From: Brevibacterium senegalense | Lineage (GTDB): Bacteria > Actinomycetota > Actinomycetes > Actinomycetales > Brevibacteriaceae | Assembly (NCBI RefSeq): GCF_000285835.1 | Contig: NZ_HE978602.1 | Coordinates: 128,499-192,498, forward strand | Direction of reading: 5' to 3' | DNA: 64,000 nt | Shown here: in pieces, positions 9,155 to 18,090 of the stretch | Layout of the letters: each line of letters opens with the position of its first letter | How positions within the stretch are numbered: the first letter of the stretch is position 1 | The notes under the pieces: model-generated | Told to the model about the DNA's origin: nothing | What the model saw: only the letters and a program-made list of their open reading frames with translations | The model's database searches: none | Program-made: the position numbers and the translations under genes

Positions 9155-10471
9155 TCAGTCCGGGCCATCAGTGCGTGCGGCTCGCAGGTCCTCCACCAAC
9201 TGCTCCTGCGTCAGCACCGTGAAGCCGATGCCGTCGCCACCCGCGTCCCGGTGCGCTGCGATCGCGCGGCGGACCCGTTCCGCGCAGAAGGCGGCAATCG
9301 TCGGGAAGTCGGCCGCGACCACCCGTGCGGGAGGCGGGCCGCCGCCCTGGGGAACTGCGGCCTCGGCGGCGGTGTCGTCCACATCCGCGGAGGCGGTCAG
9401 GCTGCGGCCGCCCGTCGACGAGTACTCCGTGCGCAACGGCTCCGGCAGCTGCGCCAGCAGGAACCGGCGGCGGCCGCCGTCGCGCAGGTTCGACCGCAGC
9501 ACGGCCTCCGCCGTCGTGCCGGACCCGGCGAAGAAGTCGAGGACCAGCGCGTCCGGATCGTCCCAGGTCTGGGACTCGATGAGGCTGCGCAGCAGCTCGA
9601 CGGGCTTGGGGTAGCCGAAGATCCCGCCCAGGTTCAGCCGCTCCAGGTCCGTGCTGCCGTCCGCGTTCATGACCCGGATGATCGAGTAGAGCTTCGAGGT
9701 GGCGTCCCGGGCGGGGGTGAGGCGGACGACCGCGTGCCGGCGCTCGCCCGTGGCGGCGTCCGGCTGGCCCCACGGCTGCAGGCGGTACTCGCCGGTCGCG
9801 AGCTTCGCGTCGACCTCCGCGAGCTTCGCCTCCCCGCGGACCCGGGCGATGTCCTCGTACATGAGGCGGCGCTCCTCGCCCCGCCGGTAGCGGCCGAAGC
9901 TCACCCGCAGGAAGTCGTCCTCGACGAGCATGCGCTCGCCGTCGATCACCTCGTAGCGGGCCGGCGGCTTCTTCTCCGTCACGAACGGCCCTACCTTCGC
10001 GGCGTCCTTCCCCCAGACGTGGATGTAGTCGTGCCCGCGGACGAACGTGCGCGCGTTCCCGCCGCCCTTCGCCCGCTGGTGGATGAGCGTGCCCAGGCTG
10101 TTGGCCTCGCCGAACACGTCGTGGCCCAGGATCTGCGCGTAGGCGGATTCGCGGTCGTCGATGTGGAGGAAGAGGACCCCGTCCTCGCGCAGCAGGTCGC
10201 GGGCCAGCTCCAGACGCGGGCGCATGAAGTCCAGCCATTCCGCGTGCCTCGGGGCGCCGCGGGTGGAGCCGGTCGTGCCGAACCGGTCGTGGTAGGCGTG
10301 GGCGTTGCCCGTGTTGTAGGGGGGATCGATGTAGACGACCTTGACCGTGCCGCGCAGCCGGGGGAGCAGGGCGCGGAGGATCGGAAGGTTGTCTCCCTCG
10401 ACCAGCAGGCCGGAGGGAGAGTCGGCGGACAGGAGCGGTGCGAGGGGATCGGAGGCGGAGGGGGTCAGCAC
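9155..10471 (-). CDS. Site-specific DNA methyltransferase, beta-class (adenine N6 type likely)
   Basis: A 438-residue amino-methyltransferase. The catalytic motif IDPPYNTGN is near residues 48-56 and the SAM-binding motif DFFAGSGTT near 310-318. With the catalytic motif before the SAM motif, this is the beta arrangement, common in type III Mod and solitary adenine methyltransferases. No restriction subunit, Res helicase or specificity protein lies next to it, so it looks solitary. The target site cannot be read from the sequence. The GTG start at 10471 is supported by a GATACT hexamer 6 nt upstream (10478-10483), which suggests a leaderless message; only a poorly spaced GGAG is present otherwise. 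Confidence 0.8.
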   Translation of the reverse strand: MLTPSASDPLAPLLSADSPSGLLVEGDNLPILRALLPRLRGTVKVVYIDPPYNTGNAHAYHDRFGTTGSTRGAPRHAEWLDFMRPRLELARDLLREDGVLFLHIDDRESAYAQILGHDVFGEANSLGTLIHQRAKGGGNARTFVRGHDYIHVWGKDAAKVGPFVTEKKPPARYEVIDGERMLVEDDFLRVSFGRYRRGEERRLMYEDIARVRGEAKLAEVDAKLATGEYRLQPWGQPDAATGERRHAVVRLTPARDATSKLYSIIRVMNADGSTDLERLNLGGIFGYPKPVELLRSLIESQTWDDPDALVLDFFAGSGTTAEAVLRSNLRDGGRRRFLLAQLPEPLRTEYSSTGGRSLTASADVDDTAAEAAVPQGGGPPPARVVAADFPTIAAFCAERVRRAIAAHRDAGGDGIGFTVLTQEQLVEDLRAARTDGPD

Positions 10472-10516
10472 CGCTCCAGTATCTCGGAGCGGGGAACCCC
10501 CTCGCCCGCCGCCCCG

Positions 10517-10834
10517 TCAGTCGGACAGGTCTGCCGCCAGGTCGCTCTCGCTTCCCGAGGCATCCCCGATCTCCCCGGCGTCGTCGGTCGACTCCACGAG
10601 CGCGTCATCAGCGCCCTCGACTCCGGATCCCGGGGGCCCTTCCGCGCCGGGCTCGACGCTGCGCATCTGCCGGGCGGCGTCGCGGTCTGCGAGCTCCTCG
10701 CCGATCGGAGGCAGGTCTCCGGCCTCAGCAGCAGCGTCTCGGATGTCCTCGTCCGTGGGGTCCAGGGTCGTCGGATCGTCGACGACGCGCTCCTCGTCCG
10801 GTGTGGTCGGCACGGGATCGGTCTGGTCGCTCAT
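10517..10834 (-). CDS. Small acidic hypothetical protein
   Basis: A 105-residue protein very rich in Asp, Glu, Ala, Pro and Ser, without a signal peptide, membrane segment or motif that I recognise. The composition suggests an intrinsically disordered cytoplasmic protein. Its reality is supported by a strong ribosome site, GAGGAGG, 5 nt before the ATG at 10834. It lies 45 nt upstream of the methyltransferase gene on the same strand. No function is assigned. Confidence 0.6.
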   Translation of the reverse strand: MSDQTDPVPTTPDEERVVDDPTTLDPTDEDIRDAAAEAGDLPPIGEELADRDAARQMRSVEPGAEGPPGSGVEGADDALVESTDDAGEIGDASGSESDLAADLSD

Positions 10835-10958
10835 GGCACCTCCTCGCCTCGTCCATCAGGTCATCCCATCGTCCCACCCGCGGCCGCTCGACGACAGGGG
10901 TCCGCCGCAGTCGGGATCTCGTGGCAGGTCAGCGCCTCCGGCACTCATGGTGATCTGG

Positions 10959-10964
10959 GACACT
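10959..10964 (+). promoter_or_regulatory. -10 element of probable leaderless lhgO transcript
   Basis: GACACT lies exactly 6 nt before the ATG of the L-2-hydroxyglutarate oxidase gene, which has no Shine-Dalgarno sequence. This spacing would put the first transcribed base at or next to the start codon. Confidence 0.4.
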
Positions 10965-10970
10965 GATGAC

Positions 10971-12224
10971 ATGAGAACCACTCCGCAGCGCATCGCCGTC
11001 GTGGGCGGTGGGATCATCGGCACCGCCGTCGCCCGCGAGCTCGCCCTCCGCTTCGACGACGCCACCGTCACCCTGTTCGAGAAGGAATCGACGCTGGCCG
11101 CCCACCAGACCGGGCACAACTCCGGGGTCGTCCACGCGGGCCTCTACTACGAGCCGGGATCGCTCAAGGCGCGACTGTGCCGCGAGGGGGTCGAGAAGCT
11201 CGTCCGCTACGCCGTGGAGAACGGCATCCCCTACGACGAGTGCGGCAAGCTGGTCGTCGCCCAGGACACGGACGAGGTCGACCGTCTCGAGGCGATCTTC
11301 GAGCGCGCGAAGGCCAACGGCGTCCCCCACGTCCGCCTGCTGGACCGCCACGAGATGCGCGAGGTCGAGCCGGGCGTCCGCGGCGTCCTCGCCCTCCACT
11401 CGCCGCACACCGCGATCATCGACTACGCGACGCTCACGGAGTCCCTGGGCCGCGACCTCGAAGCGGCCGGCGGCCAGATCCGGTACAACACGGAGGTCGC
11501 CCGCCTCGACACGCTGTCCTCCGAGGTCCGCGTCATGCTCGCCCTCCCCGGCGCCCAGGGCTCGAAGGTCACCGAGCCGGCCGGCACGTTCGACCTCGCG
11601 ATCACGTGCGCCGGTCTTCAGGCCGACCGCCTGGCCGTCGCCAGCGGCCTCGAGGAGGACCCGCGGATCGTCCCGTTCTACGGCGACTACTTCGTGGCCT
11701 CGGGCCCGGCCGCCCAGGTGGTCAAGGGCCTCATCTACCCGGTGCCGGACCCCGCCTACCCATTCCTGGGTGTCCACCTGACCCGCAGCATCGACGGGTC
11801 GCTGCTGCTGGGCCCCAACGCATTCCTGTCGCTGGGCCGCGAGAAGTACGAGCGGAAGATGGGCCCTATCGGCGGCCTCGACTTCGGCGATCTGGGCCGG
11901 ACCCTGGGCTACAAGGGCTTCTGGAAGTTCGCCTCCCAGAACATGAAGGCCGCCGCCCGCGAGGCCCGCACCGCGCTCAGCCCCCAGGCCTTCCTCGCCG
12001 AGGCGCAGAAGTTCGTGCCGGACCTCGACACGACCGCCGTCAGCCCCGGCCCCCGCGGTGTGAGGGCCCAAGCCCTGAACCCGGACGGCACCCTGGTCGA
12101 CGACTTCGTCATCACCAGCCGAGGCCGCCTCACCCAGGTGCGCAACGCACCCTCACCGGGGGCCACCAGTTCGCTGGCGATCGCCCGCCACGTCGTCGAC
12201 GAGGCGCTCGCCTCCCTCGACTGA
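10971..12224 (+). CDS. lhgO: L-2-hydroxyglutarate oxidase
   Basis: A 417-residue FAD-dependent DAO-family oxidoreductase. The N-terminal dinucleotide-binding loop VVGGGIIGTA is at residues 10-19. The LhgO-specific segment HQTGHNSGVVHAGLYYEPGS follows around residue 45, and GPNAFLSLGREKY and NAPSPGATSSL close the protein as in family members. The enzyme oxidises L-2-hydroxyglutarate, a by-product of 2-oxoglutarate reduction, to 2-oxoglutarate and usually passes electrons to the membrane quinone pool. I use the ATG at 10971, which begins directly before the FAD motif; an ATG at 10947 would add eight residues. Transcription is probably leaderless. No neighbouring gene shares its pathway. Confidence 0.88.
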   Translation: MRTTPQRIAVVGGGIIGTAVARELALRFDDATVTLFEKESTLAAHQTGHNSGVVHAGLYYEPGSLKARLCREGVEKLVRYAVENGIPYDECGKLVVAQDTDEVDRLEAIFERAKANGVPHVRLLDRHEMREVEPGVRGVLALHSPHTAIIDYATLTESLGRDLEAAGGQIRYNTEVARLDTLSSEVRVMLALPGAQGSKVTEPAGTFDLAITCAGLQADRLAVASGLEEDPRIVPFYGDYFVASGPAAQVVKGLIYPVPDPAYPFLGVHLTRSIDGSLLLGPNAFLSLGREKYERKMGPIGGLDFGDLGRTLGYKGFWKFASQNMKAAAREARTALSPQAFLAEAQKFVPDLDTTAVSPGPRGVRAQALNPDGTLVDDFVITSRGRLTQVRNAPSPGATSSLAIARHVVDEALASLD

Positions 12225-12250
12225 CGCGAGGGGACTGGACTGACGCGAGG

Positions 12251-12270
12251 GCGCGGTCCGATCGCCGCGC
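12251..12270. terminator. Inverted repeat between convergent lhgO and lipoprotein gene
   Basis: GCGCGG and CCGCGC arms flank an 8-nt loop in the 47-nt space between two convergent genes. There is no U-tract. Confidence 0.4.
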
Positions 12271-12271
12271 A

Positions 12272-12955
12272 TCAGTCCAGATCGAGCTCGTCCTTGTCCA
12301 GGCCGGGGAACTGCAGCTCGTACTTGAACAGCTCGCCCTCGTCCTGCTCGATGATGACCGATCCGTAGTAGGTGCGCTCGTCCGTCTCCAGATCGCAGAT
12401 CCCGGAGCCGCGACCGTCGTACATCGACACATCGTGGGCGCAGACGACCTCCGTGACGGGGACGTCGAACTTGTTGACGAACAGGTCCTTGATGTCCGCC
12501 TCCAGCGCCTCCGCCGGGAACGTCCCGGTTCCGTCCTCGTCCAGCTCGACGGAGGAGTCACCGGCCAGCGATTCAGTCGAGATCCAGTCCTCCTCTTCCT
12601 CGCCGGACCCGCCCGCACCATCAGCCCCGTCAGTCTCGCCAGCGACACCCGCCCCGGCCTCCGTGGTCGCCCCCGCCTCCGGGGAGTCGGCGGTGGGCTG
12701 GTTGGGGGGCTCGCCCGCGCCGTCCGTGCCCTCCGTGGAGGGATCGACCTGCACGCAGCCGGCCTGGGCGGAGCCGCACGGCTCGTCCGTGCCCTGGCCG
12801 AAGGGCAGGAGGCCGCAGCCGCTGAGGGTGAGGGCGCCGGCGACACCGGCCGCCGCGAGGAGGCCCCGCGCGGAGCGGGCCAGTGGCGTCACTGCTGCGT
12901 GTGTCGACTCACCCTGGTCCCGCGCGACGGCGGTGCGATCGTGGTGGAGTCCCAT
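12272..12955 (-). CDS. DUF4333 domain lipoprotein (first of a tandem pair)
   Basis: A 227-residue exported protein. A hydrophobic segment ends in the lipobox LTLSGC (Cys at about residue 47), so it should be lipid-anchored on the outer face of the membrane. An acidic Gly/Glu/Ala/Thr-rich linker of about 90 residues follows. The C-terminal 75 residues match the actinobacterial DUF4333 pattern: LEADIKDLF, VPVTEVVCAHDVSMYDG, a second Cys, and YYGSVIIEQ. The two Cys could form a disulfide. The function of DUF4333 is unknown. The ATG at 12955 follows AAGGA at 6 nt; a GTG at 12892 would give a shorter, more typical signal peptide. A paralogue lies directly upstream. Confidence 0.7.
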   Translation of the reverse strand: MGLHHDRTAVARDQGESTHAAVTPLARSARGLLAAAGVAGALTLSGCGLLPFGQGTDEPCGSAQAGCVQVDPSTEGTDGAGEPPNQPTADSPEAGATTEAGAGVAGETDGADGAGGSGEEEEDWISTESLAGDSSVELDEDGTGTFPAEALEADIKDLFVNKFDVPVTEVVCAHDVSMYDGRGSGICDLETDERTYYGSVIIEQDEGELFKYELQFPGLDKDELDLD

Positions 12956-13016
12956 GTCATGTCCTTCCAGTGGGTCCGCGCGAGTGCCGCGCGGCGGATG
13001 CGGTGAGTCCGGATGA

Positions 13017-13583
13017 TCAGAACTCGAGCTCGTAGTACACGTTCTGGCCCTCGACGCTCGTCACCTTGACGACGCCGTAGTGCTCCTCGCCGCCGGACGT
13101 GACCGTGCACGACTGCGAGCCGGTGTTCCGGAAGATGCTCATGTCGCCCGAGCACTCGACGGCGCTGACCGGCGTGCCCTGCTCCTCGTACGCGTCCGCG
13201 ATGTCGCCCTCGAGGGTGGCCTGCGGGATCGTGCCGTTGCCGTTGTGGTCGATCGTGAAGTCCGCGGACTGCTCCGAGGTGCTGTCGCCCCCGGTGCCGG
13301 TGTCGGTCCCGGTGTCGCCGGTGTCGGTGCCCGCGCCGTCCCCCGTACCGGTGCCGGTGTCCGTCCCGGTCCCCGTGTCCGTCTCGGCGTCGCCGCCGGT
13401 GCCCGGGTCCGGCGCCGTCGTCTCGTCCGTCCCGGCTGCGGGGTCCTGCGACGCCTCGCCGGCGGGAGGCTGGCCCCCGTCCTCGCCGAAGTTGATGGTC
13501 ACGCCGTCACAGGCGGACAGCGACACGGCTGCGGCGAGGCCGCTCACGGCGACTGCGGTGCGGAGAAGGATCGTGGAGCGCAT
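13017..13583 (-). CDS. DUF4333 domain lipoprotein (second of a tandem pair)
   Basis: A 188-residue lipoprotein with a short signal peptide ending in the lipobox VSLSAC (Cys about residue 25). The linker is a low-complexity Gly/Thr/Asp repeat (units such as DTGTGTG) from about residue 65 to 105. The C-terminal domain (LEGDIADAYEEQGTPVSAVEC, then QSCTVTSGGEEHYGVVKV) aligns with that of the neighbour at 12272-12955, including the paired Cys, so the two arose by duplication. It is upstream of its paralogue on the same strand, 61 nt away, and they may form an operon. GAGGAA lies just before the ATG. No molecular role is known. Confidence 0.75.
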   Translation of the reverse strand: MRSTILLRTAVAVSGLAAAVSLSACDGVTINFGEDGGQPPAGEASQDPAAGTDETTAPDPGTGGDAETDTGTGTDTGTGTGDGAGTDTGDTGTDTGTGGDSTSEQSADFTIDHNGNGTIPQATLEGDIADAYEEQGTPVSAVECSGDMSIFRNTGSQSCTVTSGGEEHYGVVKVTSVEGQNVYYELEF

Positions 13584-13781
13584 GATGGTTCCTCACGTCT
13601 GAGATCTGGAAACGCGTCCAGCCTCTCAGCGCGGAACCCCCTGCAGGCGCCCGTTCGTGTATGCGTCCCGTGTCGCGTGTTCCCGTCCCGCAACACCCGG
13701 TGCACACCCCGTCACGGCGGCAGCGTCACGCCTGCCCCCACCGGCGAGGTCGCCTCGCCTGCGACGGCGCTCCGCCGGCTG

Positions 13782-14720
13782 TCACTCGCCCTCGCGCGCT
13801 CCCGGCCGCCAGTACCCCATGAACGAGCACGACTTCCGCTCGAGCCCCTGCTCCTTCAGCAGCACCTGGCGCAGTCCGCGGACGGTCGTCGCGTCCGCGG
13901 CGACCCACACGCGCAGGCCGCCGCCCTCGGCACCCTCCTCCCAGAGGATGCCGGCCTCCGTCGTGCTCACGTTCTCGTCGAACTCGACCGCGCCCGAGGT
14001 CTCGGTCGCCACTGCGTCTCGGCCCGCCTCCGCGGTCCAGGCCGCCGTCCAGTCGCGCACGGCGGCGGTGAGCCGCTCGCCACGGGCGTGCTCCTCCCCG
14101 GCCCCGGCGCCGGGGGAGCGGGGCAGGTAGGTGACGGCGACCTCGGCGGCGGTCTCCAGCTCCATCGCATCCGCGGAAGCCGGCACCTCGACGAAGGCGG
14201 CTCCGGTCACGTGCGCGGGCAGGCTGCGGAGGATGTTCGCGATGGCTGGCTGGGCGGTCTCGTCGCCGGCCAGCAGCACGGTCGAGGCGCCGCTGCGGCG
14301 CCAGGCCAGGCCCTGCGTGTCGGCCTCCGGGTGGTCCGCGTGCGCGCCCACGAGAAGGGCGCGGTCGCCCACCTGCGCCTCGAGCGCGAAGCGGCTGGCA
14401 GGTCCGCTGGTCCCGTGGGTCACGAAGTCGACGTCGACCTCCGCCTGCTCCCGGCGCACGAAGCGCGCGGTGTAGGTGCGCATGACGGGGCGCTCGTCGT
14501 CGGGCTGGTCGCGCCACCAGTCCATCCACGACGGCGCCGCCGCGGCGGAGTCCAGCTGCTGGTCCGTGCCCAGGACCAGTTTGATGCGCTGGTCCAGGCA
14601 GGTGTCCGCGAACTCCGCCAGGTCGGGCCCGGCGAAGGTGAGGCGGACGAAGTTCTCGCTGAGCGTCTGCCTCCCCGCGAGCGTGACGGCGAACGGACGG
14701 TATGCGGAACGAGGTGCCAT
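13782..14720 (-). CDS. Siderophore-interacting protein (FAD-dependent ferric reductase family)
   Basis: A 312-residue SIP-family flavoprotein. The N-terminal FAD-binding half shows ENFVRLTFAGPDLAEF, then RTYTARFVR and VDFVTHGTSGPASRFA, the usual isoalloxazine- and ribityl-contact strands. The C-terminal half has LLAGDETAQPAIANILRSLP and ends with KSCSFMGYWRPG, both standard for the family. Such proteins release iron from imported ferric siderophores by reduction in the cytoplasm. The ATG at 14720 has AGGAG 10 nt upstream. An iron-box-like sequence overlaps a TAGTGT hexamer in its promoter region. It is unlinked to, but functionally complements, the siderophore ABC operon at 26.5-30.5 kb. Confidence 0.85.
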   Translation of the reverse strand: MAPRSAYRPFAVTLAGRQTLSENFVRLTFAGPDLAEFADTCLDQRIKLVLGTDQQLDSAAAAPSWMDWWRDQPDDERPVMRTYTARFVRREQAEVDVDFVTHGTSGPASRFALEAQVGDRALLVGAHADHPEADTQGLAWRRSGASTVLLAGDETAQPAIANILRSLPAHVTGAAFVEVPASADAMELETAAEVAVTYLPRSPGAGAGEEHARGERLTAAVRDWTAAWTAEAGRDAVATETSGAVEFDENVSTTEAGILWEEGAEGGGLRVWVAADATTVRGLRQVLLKEQGLERKSCSFMGYWRPGAREGE

Positions 14721-14765
14721 GGGTGGGGGTCTCCTGGGAGGGCGGGGTGGGTCGTAACGCACCCC

Positions 14766-14785
14766 ACACTAAGGCACACCTCACT
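14766..14785 (-). promoter_or_regulatory. Possible DtxR/IdeR-like iron box over the SIP promoter
   Basis: Read on the minus strand, TGAGGTGTGCCTTAGTGT has one half-site resembling the TTAGGTTAG consensus of DtxR/IdeR boxes and contains the -10-like TAGTGT. The match is only partial, about half of the positions. Confidence 0.3.
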
Positions 14786-14952
14786 TCCGCGGCCAGGGAG
14801 TGGGGTGGCGGCTCGAGGGGTGGGCCGGGGTGGCCACCAGCTCCCACCCGTGTGACAGAACATGACGATGCATGACGAACATCGGCGCTGCCGCGGGGCG
14901 ATCCGGGCAGTCTTGAGGGTCGACACCCCGCACGCTCTCCCGGAGGCACCCC

Positions 14953-16368
14953 ATGACGACCACAACGCACTCGTCCGCTCCACGGCGGCCTGCCGCCGGT
15001 GGCCTCGACCCCCAGGCACGTCGCCGGCAGCGCAAGTCCTTCTTCGCGAGCATCGTCGGCCAGCTGCTCGAGTGGTACGAGTGGAGCGCCTACGCGGTGT
15101 TCGCCCCGTACATCGCCGCGGCCCTCTTCAACCCGGACGACACCGTGTCCGGACTGCTCGCGACGTTCGGCGTCTTCGCGATCGGCTTCCTCTTCCGTCC
15201 GCTGGGCGGCATCGTCTTCGGTCGCATCGCCGACCGCCGGGGCCGTCGCTTCGTCCTCGTGACGACGATGCTCCTCATGGCCGGCGCGTCCGTGGCGATC
15301 GGCCTCCTGCCCACCTTCGCGTCGATCGGCCTCGCCGCCTCGCTCCTGCTGCTCCTGGCCCGCATCGTCCAGGGCTTCGCGCACGGCGGCGAGTCCGCGA
15401 CCGCGAACACCTACATCGCGGAGATCTCGCCGGCGCGCAGCCGCGGCCTGTGGGGCTCCGCCGTCTTCATGACCATCTTCGGCGGCGCGTTCCTCGCCTT
15501 CGTCGTGGGCGGCATCATCACGGGCTCGCTCGCGGAACCGCAGGTCCAGTCGTGGGGCTGGCGCATCCCGTTCCTCCTGGGCGCGGTGCTGGCCGTCGTC
15601 GCACTGTGGCTGCGCGTGGGCATGGTCGAGTCCGAGGTCTTCGAGGCAGAGGAGGACGCCGAGGCCCCGGCCGGCTCGTCCGACGCCGCGGACTCCCCGG
15701 TCCCCACCGCCCGCACGGAGCGCGACCCTGCGCAGGACGGGCTGCCGGCGGAGTCCTTCTCTGCACGAGCGCTCGCCCCGCTGCCGCCCGCGCTGTCGCT
15801 GGTCCTCGTCTTCTTCCTGGTGTCTGGCGTCGCGGCCAGCAACTACACGTGGACCTCCTACGTCTCGACGTACGCGCAGACACAGGAGGGCATGGACCCG
15901 AACGGGGCCTACTGGTCGCTTGTAGCCGCACTCGTCGTGGGACTCGCGTCGCTGCCGTTCTGGGGCTGGGTGTCCGACCGGGTGGGGCGCAAGCCCGTCC
16001 TCTACGTGTTCAGCATCGGCATCATCGTGACGGTGTTCCCGCTCACGGGCTTCATCGACGACCGCCCGTGGACGCTCTTCGTGTCGACGTCGATCGCGCT
16101 GTTCCTCCTGTCCGCGGGCGCCGGGCTGCTGGCCTGCGTCATGGCGGAGACGTTCCCCACCTCCAGCCGCACGGCGATGATCGGCTTCGCATACTCGATG
16201 GCGACGGCCGTGTTCGGCGGCACGACCCCGTACGTGAATCAGCTGGCGGTCTCTCAGGGCGTCCCGTGGGCGTCGAACCTCTTCATCGCGTTCGCCGCCG
16301 CGCTGGCACTGTGGGCCGCGTGGCGCCTGCCGGAGCGCAAGGGCATCGACCTCACGATCGTCCGGTGA
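14953..16368 (+). CDS. MFS transporter, metabolite:H+ symporter (MHS) family
   Basis: A 471-residue membrane protein with twelve predicted hydrophobic segments. The first helix begins SIVGQLLEWYEW, the hallmark of the MHS group that includes KgtP, ShiA and ProP, and the loop between helices 2 and 3 reads GGIVFGRIADRRGRR. The central loop (about residues 230-270) is acidic and unusually long. Members import dicarboxylates, shikimate, betaine or similar organic acids with protons; the substrate here is not evident. The upstream neighbour is a divergent siderophore-interacting protein, but nothing in the sequence ties the transporter to iron. It is convergent with ramB across a remarkable inverted repeat. 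Confidence 0.82.
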   Translation: MTTTTHSSAPRRPAAGGLDPQARRRQRKSFFASIVGQLLEWYEWSAYAVFAPYIAAALFNPDDTVSGLLATFGVFAIGFLFRPLGGIVFGRIADRRGRRFVLVTTMLLMAGASVAIGLLPTFASIGLAASLLLLLARIVQGFAHGGESATANTYIAEISPARSRGLWGSAVFMTIFGGAFLAFVVGGIITGSLAEPQVQSWGWRIPFLLGAVLAVVALWLRVGMVESEVFEAEEDAEAPAGSSDAADSPVPTARTERDPAQDGLPAESFSARALAPLPPALSLVLVFFLVSGVAASNYTWTSYVSTYAQTQEGMDPNGAYWSLVAALVVGLASLPFWGWVSDRVGRKPVLYVFSIGIIVTVFPLTGFIDDRPWTLFVSTSIALFLLSAGAGLLACVMAETFPTSSRTAMIGFAYSMATAVFGGTTPYVNQLAVSQGVPWASNLFIAFAAALALWAAWRLPERKGIDLTIVR

Positions 16369-16433
16369 CCCGAGGCCGGCGCGCCCGGAGCTGACGGGCC
16401 CGCGCAGCCTCTTCCGCTGGACCCCTCTCCTCA

Positions 16434-16503
16434 CGACACGCCGCGTGAGTGTCCGGGACACCTGGTTTCGCCTATGTGTTTCGGACACTCACGCGGCGTG
16501 TCG
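16434..16503. repeat. Perfect 22-bp inverted repeat with 26-nt loop
   Basis: The arms at 16434-16455 and 16482-16503 are perfect reverse complements (both contain CACTCACGCGG or its complement). The 26-nt loop is 16456-16481. It fills the space between the convergent MHS transporter and ramB and probably acts as a bidirectional terminator, though no U-tract follows. The arms are far longer than needed for termination. Confidence 0.75.
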
Positions 16504-16577
16504 CGGTTCTGGGGGATGGGGTCGGGGCGGGAGGCGGAGTGGGCGTGACGGAGAGGGGCGCTTCGGCGTCCCGGTCG

Positions 16578-18065
16578 TCAGTCCCCCTCCGGAGCGTGGC
16601 GCTCCAGGAACGAGTAGACCTCCGTCGTATCGACGCCGGGGAAGACGCCCGGCGGCAGGGCGGCCAGCAGTGAGGCGTGCGTGCGTGCGGACGGCCAGCT
16701 GGCGTCCTCCCACTTCTGCGCCAGATCATCCGGCGCCTGCCGGCAGCACGCGGGATCCGGGCAGTTCGAGGCGGATCGCTTCGTCGTCTCGCGGCCCTCG
16801 AACCAGCCCACATGGGCGAAGGGCACGCCCACGCTCACGGAGAAGTCGCCGCCGGGCAGGACGCGTGCGGTGCACCAGAACGTGCCCGCGGGGGTGTCCG
16901 TGTACTGGTAATAGGGACTGAAGCGGTCCGCGACCCGGTGCACGGTGCGCGAGGTGAAGCGCTTGCACGCGTACTGCCCCTCGATCGCCCCCAGTGGATC
17001 CGTGGGGAACGGGAGGCCGTCGTTCGAGTAGGCCTTGTGGACCGTTCCAGAAGAATGCACCTTCATGAAGTGCACCGGCAGCCCCAGATGGGCCGTCGCG
17101 AGGTTGGTGAAACGGTGCGCGGCCGTCTCGTACGAGACCCCGAACACGTCACGGAGCCCCTCAATGGAAATCTCACGATTCTTCTTCGCCTTCTGGAGCA
17201 GCGGGACGGCCTCCGACTGGGGCAGCAGAAGGGCCGCCGCGAGGTAGTTCGCCTCGACCCGCTGCGTGAGGAATTCCTCGTAGTCCGCGGGCGCGGAATG
17301 GCCCAGCAGATGCGACGCCAGGGCGGTCAGCAGGTGCGACCGCGGATCGTGCCCCGTCACGTCGTCATGCGACAGGTAGAGGCGCTGGTTGCGGGTGTCC
17401 GACACCGCGCGGGTGGACGACGGCAGGTCGGAGACGTAGTGGAGTGAGTACCCCAGGTGGTCGGCGATCCGCGCGGTCTGCCGCTGCGACAGTGGTCCGC
17501 CGCTGTAGCCGATCCGGTCCAGGACGTCCTGGGCCACCTGCTCCAGTTCCGGGAAGTGATTGCCCTGCACGCGCATCTGCTCGCGCAGCACGCGGTTGAC
17601 GCGCCGCGCCTCCTCCGGGGTCGCGGCGCGGCGCCGGACCATCGTCGACAGCTGGCGCTGCAGGCCCGCGATGGCCTCGAGCGCGTCCTGCGGCAGCGAC
17701 TTCACCTTGACGGCGGGCAGGTGGAGCGACGTGTACAGCGGGGAGAGCTGGTTCCTCTCGACCTCCAGCTCCAGGGCCTGCCGCGCATCGACGGGGGTGG
17801 GGTCCAGCAGGTCGTCCGTCGTGACGCCCAGGGCGGTCGCGAGGTCGCGCAGCTGGCCCAGCGCGGGCTCCCGCTTGCCGTTCTCCAGGACGGAGATCTG
17901 CGAGGCCGCGCGGCCGATCCGATCGCCCAGCTCGCCCAGCGTCAGCCCGGCCTCCGTCCGGAAGTGCCGGATGCGGCGGCCGATGCTCAGCGCATCAGCC
18001 GTGGGCTGTGAGCGGGCCTCGTCCGAGCCCTCTGTCGCGCGTCGCACGCGTGCGGAGATCACCAT
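16578..18065 (-). CDS. ramB: RamB-like transcriptional regulator (XRE HTH, short-chain fatty acyl regulator family)
   Basis: A 495-residue regulator. An XRE-type helix-turn-helix lies at about residues 28-85 ([20 protein letters not shown], then [14 protein letters not shown]). An IrrE/ImmA-like region follows, and the C-terminal DUF2083 portion has a Cys-rich segment (NCPDPACC) as in RamB and related ScfR proteins. RamB controls glyoxylate-cycle and acetate genes in Corynebacterium and mycobacteria. Here it is divergent from aceA across about 220 nt containing a site much like the known RamB motif, which supports the same role. The ATG at 18065 has only a weak ribosome site; a small GTCAC/GTGAC repeat at 18066-18079 abuts it and could serve autoregulation. 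Confidence 0.82.
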   Translation of the reverse strand: MVISARVRRATEGSDEARSQPTADALSIGRRIRHFRTEAGLTLGELGDRIGRAASQISVLENGKREPALGQLRDLATALGVTTDDLLDPTPVDARQALELEVERNQLSPLYTSLHLPAVKVKSLPQDALEAIAGLQRQLSTMVRRRAATPEEARRVNRVLREQMRVQGNHFPELEQVAQDVLDRIGYSGGPLSQRQTARIADHLGYSLHYVSDLPSSTRAVSDTRNQRLYLSHDDVTGHDPRSHLLTALASHLLGHSAPADYEEFLTQRVEANYLAAALLLPQSEAVPLLQKAKKNREISIEGLRDVFGVSYETAAHRFTNLATAHLGLPVHFMKVHSSGTVHKAYSNDGLPFPTDPLGAIEGQYACKRFTSRTVHRVADRFSPYYQYTDTPAGTFWCTARVLPGGDFSVSVGVPFAHVGWFEGRETTKRSASNCPDPACCRQAPDDLAQKWEDASWPSARTHASLLAALPPGVFPGVDTTEVYSFLERHAPEGD

Positions 18066-18090
18066 GTCACCACTGTGACACAGACCACCG

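Noticed and set aside
13726-16488. A 920-codon open frame antisense to the MHS transporter and extending over the SIP gene
   Set aside because: It covers a clear membrane transporter and a clear flavoprotein in the wrong frames, and its sequence is Arg/Glu/Gly-rich without motifs.
16434-16503. Terminal inverted repeats of a miniature transposable element
   Set aside because: The interior is only 26 nt, and I see no flanking direct repeats that would mark a target duplication. The position between convergent genes fits termination better.
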